NCBI RefSeq assembly: GCF_004886325.1
Contig: NZ_QXFN01000001.1
Location: 682,001 to 746,000 of the forward strand
Length of the DNA stretch: 64,000 nt
Source of the DNA: Cellulomonas telluris
GTDB taxonomy: Bacteria; Actinomycetota; Actinomycetes; Actinomycetales; Cellulomonadaceae
Reading direction: 5' to 3'
Every line of letters starts with the position of its first letter. Positions within the stretch are counted from its first letter, which is position 1. The notes under the pieces were generated by a model. That model was not told where the DNA came from. It did no database searches and was given only the letters and a program-made list of their open reading frames with translations. Shown in pieces: positions 1-7,398 of this stretch. A program made the translations under genes and the position numbers.

Positions 1-58
1 CGACGGCGAGCCCGACGACGAGGCGGACGTCGAGGCGGACGTCGAGGAGGCCCGGTGA
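1..58 (+). CDS. C-terminal end of an unidentified protein (partial)
   Basis: Only the last 18 codons lie in the window, in the frame starting at base 2. They encode an acidic tail rich in Asp, Glu and Ala, ending in TGA at 56-58. The stop overlaps the GTG start of the next gene (GTGA), so the two are probably co-transcribed and translationally coupled. Upstream partners of CDF exporters in actinobacteria are often ArsR-type metal sensors, but nothing in these residues proves that. Confidence 0.6.
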   Translation, partial: DGEPDDEADVEADVEEAR

Positions 59-972
59 GCGCCGGGCACCACCACGGCCGCGCGACCGCCACGGGCCGTC
101 ACCGGGGGCGGCTCGCCGTCGTCCTCGCGCTCACCCTGGTGGTCGCGGCCGTGCAGGTCGTCGGCGGTCTGGCGTCGGGCTCGCTCGCGCTGCTCGCCGA
201 CGCCGGGCACATGGTGACCGACGCGAGCGGCGTCGCGATCGCGCTCGCCGCGGCGGCCCTCGCCGCACGGCCGGCCACGACCAGCCGCACGTTCGGGCTG
301 CAGCGCGCCGAGGTGCTGGCGGCCCTCGCCAACGGGCTGCTGCTCGCCGCGGTGGGCGTGTGGGTCGTCGTCGAGGCGGTGCGGCGCTGGTCGGACCCGC
401 CGGAGGTCGCGTCGGGGACGATGCTCGCCGTCGCGGCGCTGGGCGCGGCCGCCAACGTCGTCGGCCTGCTCCTGCTGCGGCCGGGCCGGCGCGAGAGCCT
501 CAACGTGCGCGGCGCGTACCTCGAGGTGCTCGCGGACCTGGCCGGCTCGGTCGCGGTGCTCGTCGCGGGCGTCGTCATCGCGACGACGGGTTGGGCGCGC
601 GCCGACGTCGTGGCGTCGCTCGTCATCGGGCTGCTCGTCGTCCCCCGGGCGTGGTCGCTCCTGCGCGACGTCGTCGACGTGCTGCTGGAGTCCACGCCGC
701 GGGACCTCGACCTCGACGCGGTGCGGGCCCGCATCCGGCGGGTGCCCGGCGTCGTCGACGTCCACGACCTGCACGCCTGGACCATCACGAGCGGGGTGCC
801 CGTGCTGTCCGCGCACGTGGTCGTCGACGACGCCTGCCTGGCCGGCAACCGCAGCGGGCAGGTGCTCGACGCGCTGATCGCGTGCCTCGGCGAGCACGTC
901 GACACGGCGCACTCGACGTTCCAGCTCGAGCCGGTCGGCCACGCCGCGCACGAGCCGGTCCAGCACGCCTGA
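55..972 (+). CDS. CDF-family cation efflux transporter
   Basis: The 305-residue protein is a cation diffusion facilitator that exports divalent metal ions (typically zinc) in exchange for protons across the cytoplasmic membrane. A short His-rich N-terminus (HHHGRATATGRHRG) is followed by six hydrophobic segments and a cytoplasmic C-terminal domain. The second helix carries the site-A pair in LLADAGHMVTD (His and Asp). In the fifth helix the usual His is replaced by Glu (AYLEVLAD), so the metal site reads HD-ED instead of HD-HD. The GTG start overlaps the preceding stop codon. Family assignment is firm. The metal is inferred, and the Glu variant could alter selectivity. Confidence 0.9.
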   Translation: MSAGHHHGRATATGRHRGRLAVVLALTLVVAAVQVVGGLASGSLALLADAGHMVTDASGVAIALAAAALAARPATTSRTFGLQRAEVLAALANGLLLAAVGVWVVVEAVRRWSDPPEVASGTMLAVAALGAAANVVGLLLLRPGRRESLNVRGAYLEVLADLAGSVAVLVAGVVIATTGWARADVVASLVIGLLVVPRAWSLLRDVVDVLLESTPRDLDLDAVRARIRRVPGVVDVHDLHAWTITSGVPVLSAHVVVDDACLAGNRSGQVLDALIACLGEHVDTAHSTFQLEPVGHAAHEPVQHA

Positions 973-984
973 CCGCCTCGGCTC

Positions 985-1058
985 GGCGAGCGCGCCACAC
1001 ACCGGACGAGCGCGCCACACGTGTCCGGTGCGCTCGACGGACGTCCGGCGCGCTCGCC
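985..1058. repeat. Nested inverted and direct repeats between the CDF and DUF2231 genes
   Basis: A 13-bp direct repeat GAGCGCGCCACAC occurs at 988-1000 and 1008-1020 (period 20). The same stretch forms nested inverted repeats: GGCGAGCGCG at 985-994 pairs with CGCGCTCGCC at 1049-1058, and ACCGGAC at 1001-1007 pairs with GTCCGGT at 1022-1028. It may terminate the CDF transcript, but there is no T-run. The rest of the 221-bp gap shows nothing else clear. Confidence 0.5.
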
Positions 1059-1193
1059 GCCGGCCGCACTCGACGGGGGCGGGGGCAGGGGCGCGAGGCG
1101 GGCCGTCGCGGTGCGAGGTCGCGTCACCCCGGCCATGCTGGACGGGGCGCCGAGAGCGCGCCCGCGTCCCGCAGCGACCGTCCGGAGGCCCCC

Positions 1194-1751
1194 GTGTCCC
1201 ACACGCGCTCGATCGACACCGACAACACCGCCCTCGGCTGGACCCTGCAGCTGGAGGAGGCGAAGGGCCTGGACCCGGCCGTCTCCGCCGCCCGCGCGTT
1301 CTACGCGCCGGTCCTGGGCAACGACGCCCTGCGCGGGCTGCTCAACGGCGAGCCGATCGGCCACGCGCTGCACCCGCTCATGACGGACCTGCCGCTGGGC
1401 CTGTGGATCAGCGCGACGACGCTCGACCTCGTCGGCGGGCGGAGCTCGGAGAAGGCCGCGGACCGCCTGCTCGGCCTCGGCGTCCTCGCGGCGCTGCCGA
1501 CCGCGCTGACGGGTGCCGCCGACTGGTTCAGCGGCAACCGGCGCGTGCAGCGCGTCGGCCTGGTCCACGCGGCGCTCAACGGCGTGGGCCTGGGCATGTA
1601 CGCGGGTGCGTACCTGCTGCGCAAGAAGGGCAAGCGCAAGCTCGGCAAGGCGGTCGTGCTGGCGGCGGGCGGCGTGGTCGCCGTCAGCGGGTACCTCGGC
1701 GGGCACATGACCCTCGTCCAGGGCTACCCCGAGGGCGGCCTCGCCGACTGA
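1194..1751 (+). CDS. DUF2231 membrane protein
   Basis: The 185-residue protein matches the DUF2231 family of small predicted inner-membrane proteins of unknown function. It has the family-typical segment GHALHPLMTDLPLGLW, in which the HPL motif precedes the first helix, then three further hydrophobic helices (around residues 85-105, 120-140 and 150-168). The GTG start at 1194 is chosen because GGAGG lies at 1184-1188, five bases upstream. Longer in-frame extensions cross the repeat-rich intergenic region and are GC-bias artefacts. The family is seen; no function can be assigned. Confidence 0.85.
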   Translation: MSHTRSIDTDNTALGWTLQLEEAKGLDPAVSAARAFYAPVLGNDALRGLLNGEPIGHALHPLMTDLPLGLWISATTLDLVGGRSSEKAADRLLGLGVLAALPTALTGAADWFSGNRRVQRVGLVHAALNGVGLGMYAGAYLLRKKGKRKLGKAVVLAAGGVVAVSGYLGGHMTLVQGYPEGGLAD

Positions 1752-1782
1752 CGGGCCGACTGGCGGGCGCGGGCGGTCCGCC

Positions 1783-1808
1783 GGGCTCAGGCGCCGGGCT
1801 CAGGCGCC
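1783..1808. repeat. Two tandem 13-bp units spanning the stop codon of the MFS gene
   Basis: GGGCTCAGGCGCC occurs at 1783-1795 and again at 1796-1808. The stop codon of the minus-strand MFS gene (TCA on the plus strand, 1800-1802) lies in the second unit, so the 3' end of the gene has been duplicated just beyond its stop. Confidence 0.8.
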
Positions 1809-3173
1809 GGGCGTCTCCCGGCGCGGCGCGACCTCCGACGCCGTCTCGCACGCCGCCACGCTCGCGCCGCCCGTGGCGGAGGGGCTGAGGTCCTCGACCT
1901 GCCGGACCTCACCCTGCCGGACCTCGCCCCCGGCGCCCGGTGCCGCGTCGCCGGGCGCCGCGGCGGGCGTGCCCGCGTCCGGACGCGGGCGCAGCACGGG
2001 CAGCGCGACGAGGGTCGCGACGAGCGCGCCCGCGCCCGCCACGACCACGACGAGGAACCCGGCGTGCGCGCCGCCGGCGTCGATGCGCGAGCCGGCGACG
2101 GACGACCCGACGGAGACGCCCACCCCGAGGGCCGTGCTGACCCACGTGAGGCCCTCGGTGAGCCGGCCGGGCGGCACGAGACCCTGCACGAGCGCGTTGC
2201 CGTTGATGATCGACGGCGCGATGGCGAAGCCGACGACGAACATGACGACCGCCAGCACGGCGAGCGACTGGGCGAGGAAGAACGCGCAGACCCCCACGGC
2301 GAGGGCGATGACGCCGAGGGCGAACCGCAGGTGCAGCGGCGACGTCCAGTGCCGCGCGCCGTACAGCAGGCCGGAGACGAGCGAGCCCAGCGCGAACACC
2401 GCGAGCACCGCGCCGGCGAGCGCGGGCCGGCCGGCCTCCTCGGCGAACGCGACGGTCGCGACGTCGGTCGCGCCGAAGATCGCGCCCATCCCGACGAAGA
2501 CGAGCACGAGCACGACCATGCCGGGCGAGCGCAGCACCGTCCCGTGGGACCCGTCGCCGGTGGTCCGCGTGCCCGCGGCGGGCGGCTCGGTGCGGCGCTG
2601 GGCGAGGAACGCGAGGCCGCCGACCAGCATGGCGACGACGGGCACCACGAGTCCGGCGGACGGTGCCACCGACGTCGCGAGCACCGTCGCGAGGACCGGC
2701 CCGACGACGAACACGAGCTCGTCGAGCGCGGACTCGAGCGAGAAGGCGGTGTGGACGCCGCGGGGGTCGTCGCCGAGCGCGTGGTTCCAGCGCGCCCGCA
2801 CGAGCGCGCCGAACGACCCGATGGTCGCGCCGGCGAGCACTGCGGCGGCGTAGAGCCAGGCCGGGTGCGCGTGCAGCGTCGCGGCCAGGACGAGGAGCGC
2901 GATCCCCGCGGCGGACGTGAGCAGGGCCGGGCGCATGACCCGCGCCTGCCCGTACCGGTCGACGAGGCGCGCGATCTGCGGCGAGCCGACGGCCTGCGCG
3001 ACGACGAACACGGCCGACACCCGGCCGGCCAGGCCGTAGGAGTCGTAGATCGCCTCGACCATGAGGACGATGCCGATGCCGACCATGGACATGGGCATCC
3101 GGGCGAGGACGCCGGTGGACGAGAACGCGAGTGCGCCGGGGCGCGCGAGGACGTCCCGGTAGGGCTGGAGCAT
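1800..3173 (-). CDS. MFS transporter
   Basis: The 457-residue protein has about 12 hydrophobic helices and the layout of a major facilitator superfamily permease. The loop after helix 2 reads RLVDRYGQARVMRP, a degenerate form of the MFS GxLaDrxGrr signature. A long mid-protein loop is rich in Pro, Thr and Gly. The C-terminal tail of about 60 residues is hydrophilic with Pro, Ala and Glu. The ATG at 3173 starts just before helix 1, and a GAGAGT box (minus strand, 3180-3185) six bases upstream would suit a leaderless transcript. The substrate is unknown; drug or sugar export would both be possible. It faces the acetyltransferase gene divergently. Confidence 0.85.
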   Translation of the reverse strand: MLQPYRDVLARPGALAFSSTGVLARMPMSMVGIGIVLMVEAIYDSYGLAGRVSAVFVVAQAVGSPQIARLVDRYGQARVMRPALLTSAAGIALLVLAATLHAHPAWLYAAAVLAGATIGSFGALVRARWNHALGDDPRGVHTAFSLESALDELVFVVGPVLATVLATSVAPSAGLVVPVVAMLVGGLAFLAQRRTEPPAAGTRTTGDGSHGTVLRSPGMVVLVLVFVGMGAIFGATDVATVAFAEEAGRPALAGAVLAVFALGSLVSGLLYGARHWTSPLHLRFALGVIALAVGVCAFFLAQSLAVLAVVMFVVGFAIAPSIINGNALVQGLVPPGRLTEGLTWVSTALGVGVSVGSSVAGSRIDAGGAHAGFLVVVVAGAGALVATLVALPVLRPRPDAGTPAAAPGDAAPGAGGEVRQGEVRQVEDLSPSATGGASVAACETASEVAPRRETPGA

Positions 3174-3272
3174 GCCCTCACTCTCGCACCCGGCGGGGAC
3201 AGCGGGCGCCGGCGGCGGGAGGGCGCGGGGCGGCCCGGCGCGTCCCGACCTGCGGGCGGCGCCGTCGTGCCG

Positions 3273-3278
3273 CAGGAT
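3273..3278 (+). promoter_or_regulatory. Possible leaderless -10 box (CAGGAT)
   Basis: CAGGAT lies exactly six bases before the ATG at 3285, the same geometry as the TANNNT boxes seen before many other genes in the window. It lacks the usual T at the first position. Confidence 0.4.
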
Positions 3279-3284
3279 CGGGGG

Positions 3285-3575
3285 ATGAGCGACGTCGTCG
3301 TGACGGATGTGCCGGAGGACCAGCGCTTCGAGGCGCGCACCCCGGACGGCGACCTGCTGGGCGTCGCGGTGTACCGGGTGCAGGGGGACGACGTCGTCCT
3401 GACGCACACCGAGGTCGACCCCGAGGTCGAGGGGCGCGGCGTCGGCTCGACGCTCGTGCGGGGGGCGCTCGACCGGCTGCGCGCGCAGGGGCGTGGCGTC
3501 GTGGCCGAGTGCCCGTTCGTCCGGTCCTGGGTCGAGGAGCACCCCGAGTACCAGGACCTGCTGACCGGTCACTGA
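3285..3575 (+). CDS. Small GNAT-type N-acetyltransferase (YjdJ-like)
   Basis: The 96-residue protein is one of the minimal GNAT-fold acyltransferases related to YjdJ/Yjdj-type GCN5 proteins. The acetyl-CoA binding segment is VEGRGVGSTLV (RGxGxx pattern). The C-terminal signature ECPFVRSWVEEHPEYQDLL is typical of this subfamily. It is complete in length for the family, which lacks a separate substrate-binding domain. The acceptor substrate is not known. It is transcribed divergently from the MFS gene. Confidence 0.88.
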   Translation: MSDVVVTDVPEDQRFEARTPDGDLLGVAVYRVQGDDVVLTHTEVDPEVEGRGVGSTLVRGALDRLRAQGRGVVAECPFVRSWVEEHPEYQDLLTGH

Positions 3576-4024
3576 TCGCTCGGCACCCGCGCGTGGGGGC
3601 TCGTCGGTGTCCCCCGATCGTGAGACGTCTGTCACGCCGAGGATGACCTCTGTGACGTCCTGGACGACTGACCTGCAGCGTCCCTGACCTGCGGGTTGAC
3701 CCGGTTTGCCCCGGGGGATCGTGGACGAATGTCCGAAAGGAACGTTTACCGGCAATTTACTGATACGTATTTGCCTTCACCCTTTCGGGCGGTCCATCCT
3801 CATACCACCGACCGGTGGCGGCCGCATCCAGCGGCGCCCGGGCACGACGGCCGGGGACGGGGCGTGCAGCCCTGCGCCCGGCGCGCGACCCCCGGTCGAG
3901 CGGCCCCGGCCGTACCCGTCCCGACGTACGTCTCCCGCCCCCGGGGGGTCGTGCGTGTCCGGCTGCGCCGACGACGCCGATCAGCCGATCAAGCCGATCC
4001 CTCCGGATTCTCCAGGAGATCCAC
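3576..4024 (+). promoter_or_regulatory. Leader and promoter region of exopolysaccharide locus 1
   Basis: This 449-bp gap has no credible gene. An unusually AT-rich patch (about 3720-3800) can fold as nested hairpins: CCGAAAGG (3733-3740) with CCTTTCGG (3781-3788), and inside it GGCAA (3751-3755) with TTGCC (3771-3775). A small hairpin CCACC/GGTGG follows at 3805-3818. Three GCCGATC copies lie at 3976-3982, 3984-3990 and 3993-3999. GTCAC and GTGAC half-sites face each other near 3630-3655. A good ribosome site AGGAG (4014-4018) precedes the TTG start. No known riboswitch class fits. Confidence 0.55.
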
Positions 4025-5530
4025 TTGTTCATCTTCATCCTGCAGATGCGGCACATGATCGAGGCGCACAACGAGGTCTACCTCTTCGCTGTGTTCTCCG
4101 CCCTCGTCTGGGCCCTCTGGATCCTCAAGGTGGTGCTCTCGCGGCGCTACCGCCCCGTCACCGCCCCCCACCAGGCCACGACGTCGGTGGTCATCCCCGT
4201 CGTCGACGAGCCCCTCGACCTGTTCCGCGACGTGCTGCGCCGCATCGTCGAGCAGGAGCCCGACGAGATCATCGTCGTCATCAACGGCGCGCCGAACCCG
4301 GGCCTCGAGTCGGTCTGCGACGAGTTCGGCCCCGTCGTGCAGCACGTGCACACGCCCATCCCGGGCAAGCGCAACGCCGTCAAGATCGGCACCGAGATGT
4401 CGCACGGCGAGATCACGGTCCTCGTCGACTCCGACACGGTGTGGACCGACGGCACGCTGCCCGAGCTGGTCAAGCCGTTCGCCGACCCGAAGGTCGGCGG
4501 GGTCACCACCCGGCAGCGCATCCTCGAGCCCGAGCGCTCCTGGATCACCCGCTGGGCCGACTGGCTCGAGAACACGCGTGCGCTCTACTCGATGCCCGCG
4601 CAGTCCGTGCTCGGCCAGATCGGCTGCCTGCCCGGCCGCACCATCGCGTTCCGCCGGCACATCCTCATGCAGGTCATGGACAAGTTCATGCACGAGAAGT
4701 TCCTCGGCGTCTTCCTCGAGGTCTCCGACGACCGCACGCTGACGAACCTCACGCTCAAGGCCGGCTACCGCACCGTGTACCAGTACACGAGCCTCGTCTA
4801 CACCGACGCCCCGCTGCAGGTGAAGAAGCTCTTCAAGCAGCAGCTGCGCTGGTCGCGCGGGTCGCAGTACAACACGCTGCGCATGCTGCCCTGGATGCTC
4901 GGGCACGCACCGGTCCTGGCGATCTTCTTCCTGACCGACATCATCCTGCCGTTCCTGCTGTTCGGCACGGTCGCGGGCTGGATCTACCGGGGCCTGTCGG
5001 GCACCGGGACGAACCTCTACCAGGCGATCCTCGAGACCACCGGCGTCAACGGCTGGGTCTGGGTCGTCGGCCTGATGGTCGTCTCCTCCGTGCTGTCGAT
5101 GGCGATCCGCCAGATCCGCCACCTGCAGGAGAAGCCCTCGGACTTCTTCCGCCTGCCGGTCTTCATCATCGTCTCGACGCTCTTCCTCATGCCGATCCGG
5201 CTCATCGGCTTCTTCCGCATGGCCCACGTGGCCGGCTGGGGCACCCGCGCCGGTGCGTACACCGCCGGCCAGGAGGACGCCGTGAGCGACGACGTGATGG
5301 CGCAGCTGGAGCGCGAGAGCACCTCCGGCCACGCCCCGGTCGACCTCGTCGACCGCACCCCTCCCGGCGGCACGCCGGTGGCCGGTGACGGCCGCGTCGC
5401 GGTGCAGGCCCCGGCCCGCGCCCGCACCCGCACCGCCGCCCCGGCGCGGCGGCGCCTCAACCCCCTGGCCCTCGTCCCCTACGCGATCGGGATCGTGATG
5501 TTCGCACTCATGGCGGTGTTCTATGTCTGA
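4025..5530 (+). CDS. Processive GT2 glycosyltransferase, polysaccharide synthase (hyaluronan-synthase-like)
   Basis: The 501-residue membrane protein is a family 2 glycosyltransferase of the processive, hyaluronan/cellulose-synthase type. A transmembrane helix (about residues 13-33) precedes the catalytic domain. Substrate-binding Asp residues lie at D135-S-D137 (VLVDSDT), and Q272QLRW276 is the QxxRW motif of processive synthases. At least four helices follow. TTG at 4025 is chosen as start because AGGAG sits six bases upstream; ATG at 4046 or 4055 are alternatives. Its stop overlaps the GH26 gene by 8 bp, and ugd lies downstream, so the polymer may contain glucuronate. The exact polymer is not determined by sequence. 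Confidence 0.85.
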   Translation: MFIFILQMRHMIEAHNEVYLFAVFSALVWALWILKVVLSRRYRPVTAPHQATTSVVIPVVDEPLDLFRDVLRRIVEQEPDEIIVVINGAPNPGLESVCDEFGPVVQHVHTPIPGKRNAVKIGTEMSHGEITVLVDSDTVWTDGTLPELVKPFADPKVGGVTTRQRILEPERSWITRWADWLENTRALYSMPAQSVLGQIGCLPGRTIAFRRHILMQVMDKFMHEKFLGVFLEVSDDRTLTNLTLKAGYRTVYQYTSLVYTDAPLQVKKLFKQQLRWSRGSQYNTLRMLPWMLGHAPVLAIFFLTDIILPFLLFGTVAGWIYRGLSGTGTNLYQAILETTGVNGWVWVVGLMVVSSVLSMAIRQIRHLQEKPSDFFRLPVFIIVSTLFLMPIRLIGFFRMAHVAGWGTRAGAYTAGQEDAVSDDVMAQLERESTSGHAPVDLVDRTPPGGTPVAGDGRVAVQAPARARTRTAAPARRRLNPLALVPYAIGIVMFALMAVFYV

Positions 5531-7346
5531 GCGCACGGGCAAGCACTGGTGGACCCTCACCGGCCGGCTCGGCTTCGCCGCGCGGCTCGGTGCCCTCGTG
5601 ACCGCGCTCGCCCTGGGCGCCGTCACCGGGATCGTCTGGCTGTCGCCCTCGGGCGCCCTGCCGGGCACGCCCAAGACCGCGGCCGAGAAGGAGCTCGAGC
5701 GCGAGGTCGCCGACCTGCGCGCCGTGCTGGCGGACCGCGACGACGAGATCGCCGCGATCCAGCGCGGCCAGGAGAAGGCGAAGTCCGAGCGCGCCGCCGC
5801 CGCCGAGCGCGGCAAGGCCAAGGCGGCGGCCGAGAAGGCCGCGGCCGCCGAGCGCGGCAAGCAGAAGGCCGCGACCGCGAAGGCGGCCGGCCAGGGCAAG
5901 GCCGCGCGCGAGAAGGCCGCGGCCGCCCAGCGGGGCAAGGCGAAGGCCGCCGCCGAGCGCGCCGCCGCCGCGGCCCGCGGCAAGGAGAAGGCCGCGCTCG
6001 AGCGGCAGCTGGCCGAGGCCCGTGGCGACGCGCAGGGCGCGGCGATCCGTGAGTCCGTCGCGGCGGCCCAGGTGGCCGCGGCGCGTGCCGCGGCGGCCGC
6101 CCGTGCCGAGGCCGCCAAGCCGGTCAAGCCGACGGCGCCCGCGCTGTCCAGCCTGATGGTCCCGGACCACCGGTACTTCGGCCTGTACACCCCGCAGTCG
6201 CCGTTCAACTGGGCCGAGGTCGACTCGGTGGCCAGCCAGGTCGGCCTCGCGCCGAACATGGCCGGCTACTTCCAGGGCTGGGACACCCCGTTCCGTGCCG
6301 ACGCGGTCACCCGCTCGTGGGAGAAGGGCATGCTGCCGTTCCTCACGTGGGAGTCGCGACCGATGGCCGCGGACAACAACCAGGTCGAGGACCCGGAGTA
6401 CTCGCTGCCCCGGATCATCGACGGCGCGTTCGACGACTACCTGCGCGAGTACGCCCGGGGCGTCGCGGCCACCGGCCTGCCGATGGCCATCCGTCTCAAC
6501 CACGAGATGAACGGCAGCTGGTACCCCTGGTCGGAGCAGGGCAGCAACGCCAAGCCCATCAACGGCAACCGGCCCGGCGACTTCGTGAAGATGTGGCAGC
6601 ACGTCCACGACATCTTCGAGTCCGAGGGCGCCAACGCCTACGTCATCTGGGTCTGGTCGCCGAACATCGTCAACAACCTGCCGGCGACGAACCGCACGCT
6701 GGACTACACGCGCAGCCTCTACCCCGGTGACGAGTACGTGGACTGGGTCGGCATGTCGGGCTACTACCGCCCGCCGTACCGCGAGGGGCAGACGCCGACG
6801 TTCGACTACACGTTCGGCCAGACCCTCACCCAGCTGCGTGCGATCAGCAGCAAGCCGGTCGTGCTCGCCGAGATCGGCGCGTCCGAGAGCGGTGGCGACA
6901 AGCCCCGCTGGACGACGGACCTGTTCGACGCGCTGGCCCGTCCGGAGAACTCCGACGTCATCGGCCTCGCCTGGTTCCACCACTCGGTGACGACCATCAG
7001 CGGCGGGGAGCGCATCACGAACGACTGGCGGATCACCTCGCGCAGCGACTCGCTCGCCGCGTTCGTCGAGGGCATCCACGACCCCGCGGCCGGCTTCCTG
7101 CCGGGCGCGGCCCCGCTGGCCGCGGCGAGCCCGCTCGCCGCGCCCGCGGAGCCGTTCGCCGCGGAGCAGCCCGCCGCACCGGCCCCCGAGGCCGCACCGG
7201 AGCCGGCGCCCGTCCTCGGGCCGCCGACCCCCACGCCGACGCCCCAGCCCGCGAACGCGCCGGCACCGACGTCGACCCCCGCCCCGACCACGGGCCCGGC
7301 CCGGCAGTCGTCCACCCCGACGCCGTCGCCGACGCCCAGCCGCTGA
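5523..7346 (+). CDS. Membrane-tethered GH26 glycoside hydrolase with a coiled-coil stalk
   Basis: The 607-residue protein has a signal anchor (about residues 17-38), then a long charged helical stalk (about 55-190) with a 15-residue quasi-repeat of the type RGKAKAAAEKAAAAE. A GH26 catalytic domain (about 205-505) and a Pro/Thr/Ala-rich tail (510-607) follow. The acid/base Glu is E328 in NHEMNGSWYPW, and the nucleophile is E450 in VVLAEIGAS. GH26 enzymes are mostly beta-mannanases, with beta-1,3-xylanases and mixed-linkage glucanases in the family. The ATG overlaps the synthase stop (ATGTCTGA), indicating coupling. It likely trims or releases the polymer made by the upstream synthase, as BcsZ does for cellulose. 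Confidence 0.88.
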   Translation: MSERTGKHWWTLTGRLGFAARLGALVTALALGAVTGIVWLSPSGALPGTPKTAAEKELEREVADLRAVLADRDDEIAAIQRGQEKAKSERAAAAERGKAKAAAEKAAAAERGKQKAATAKAAGQGKAAREKAAAAQRGKAKAAAERAAAAARGKEKAALERQLAEARGDAQGAAIRESVAAAQVAAARAAAAARAEAAKPVKPTAPALSSLMVPDHRYFGLYTPQSPFNWAEVDSVASQVGLAPNMAGYFQGWDTPFRADAVTRSWEKGMLPFLTWESRPMAADNNQVEDPEYSLPRIIDGAFDDYLREYARGVAATGLPMAIRLNHEMNGSWYPWSEQGSNAKPINGNRPGDFVKMWQHVHDIFESEGANAYVIWVWSPNIVNNLPATNRTLDYTRSLYPGDEYVDWVGMSGYYRPPYREGQTPTFDYTFGQTLTQLRAISSKPVVLAEIGASESGGDKPRWTTDLFDALARPENSDVIGLAWFHHSVTTISGGERITNDWRITSRSDSLAAFVEGIHDPAAGFLPGAAPLAAASPLAAPAEPFAAEQPAAPAPEAAPEPAPVLGPPTPTPTPQPANAPAPTSTPAPTTGPARQSSTPTPSPTPSR

Positions 7347-7354
7347 CGCCCTCC

Positions 7355-7379
7355 GGCGGGGGCGCCCCGCGCCCCCGCC
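7355..7379 (+). terminator. GC-rich hairpin between GH26 and ugd (possible attenuator)
   Basis: GGCGGGGGC (7355-7363) pairs with GCCCCCGCC (7371-7379) over a 7-base loop. It sits in the 52-bp gap before ugd and lacks a T-run, so partial termination or mRNA stabilisation is as likely as full termination. Confidence 0.5.
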
Positions 7380-7398
7380 CCGCCTCCAGGAGCACGAC

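Noticed and set aside
99-1706. Long antisense frame opposite the CDF and DUF2231 genes, and many similar long frames throughout
   Set aside because: High-GC DNA yields long stop-free frames. These lack known domains and ribosome sites, have Arg/Ala/Pro-rich composition, and oppose well-recognised genes.
3690-3800. c-di-GMP, ydaO or other known riboswitch before locus 1
   Set aside because: The conserved core sequences of those classes are absent; only unclassified nested stems are seen.
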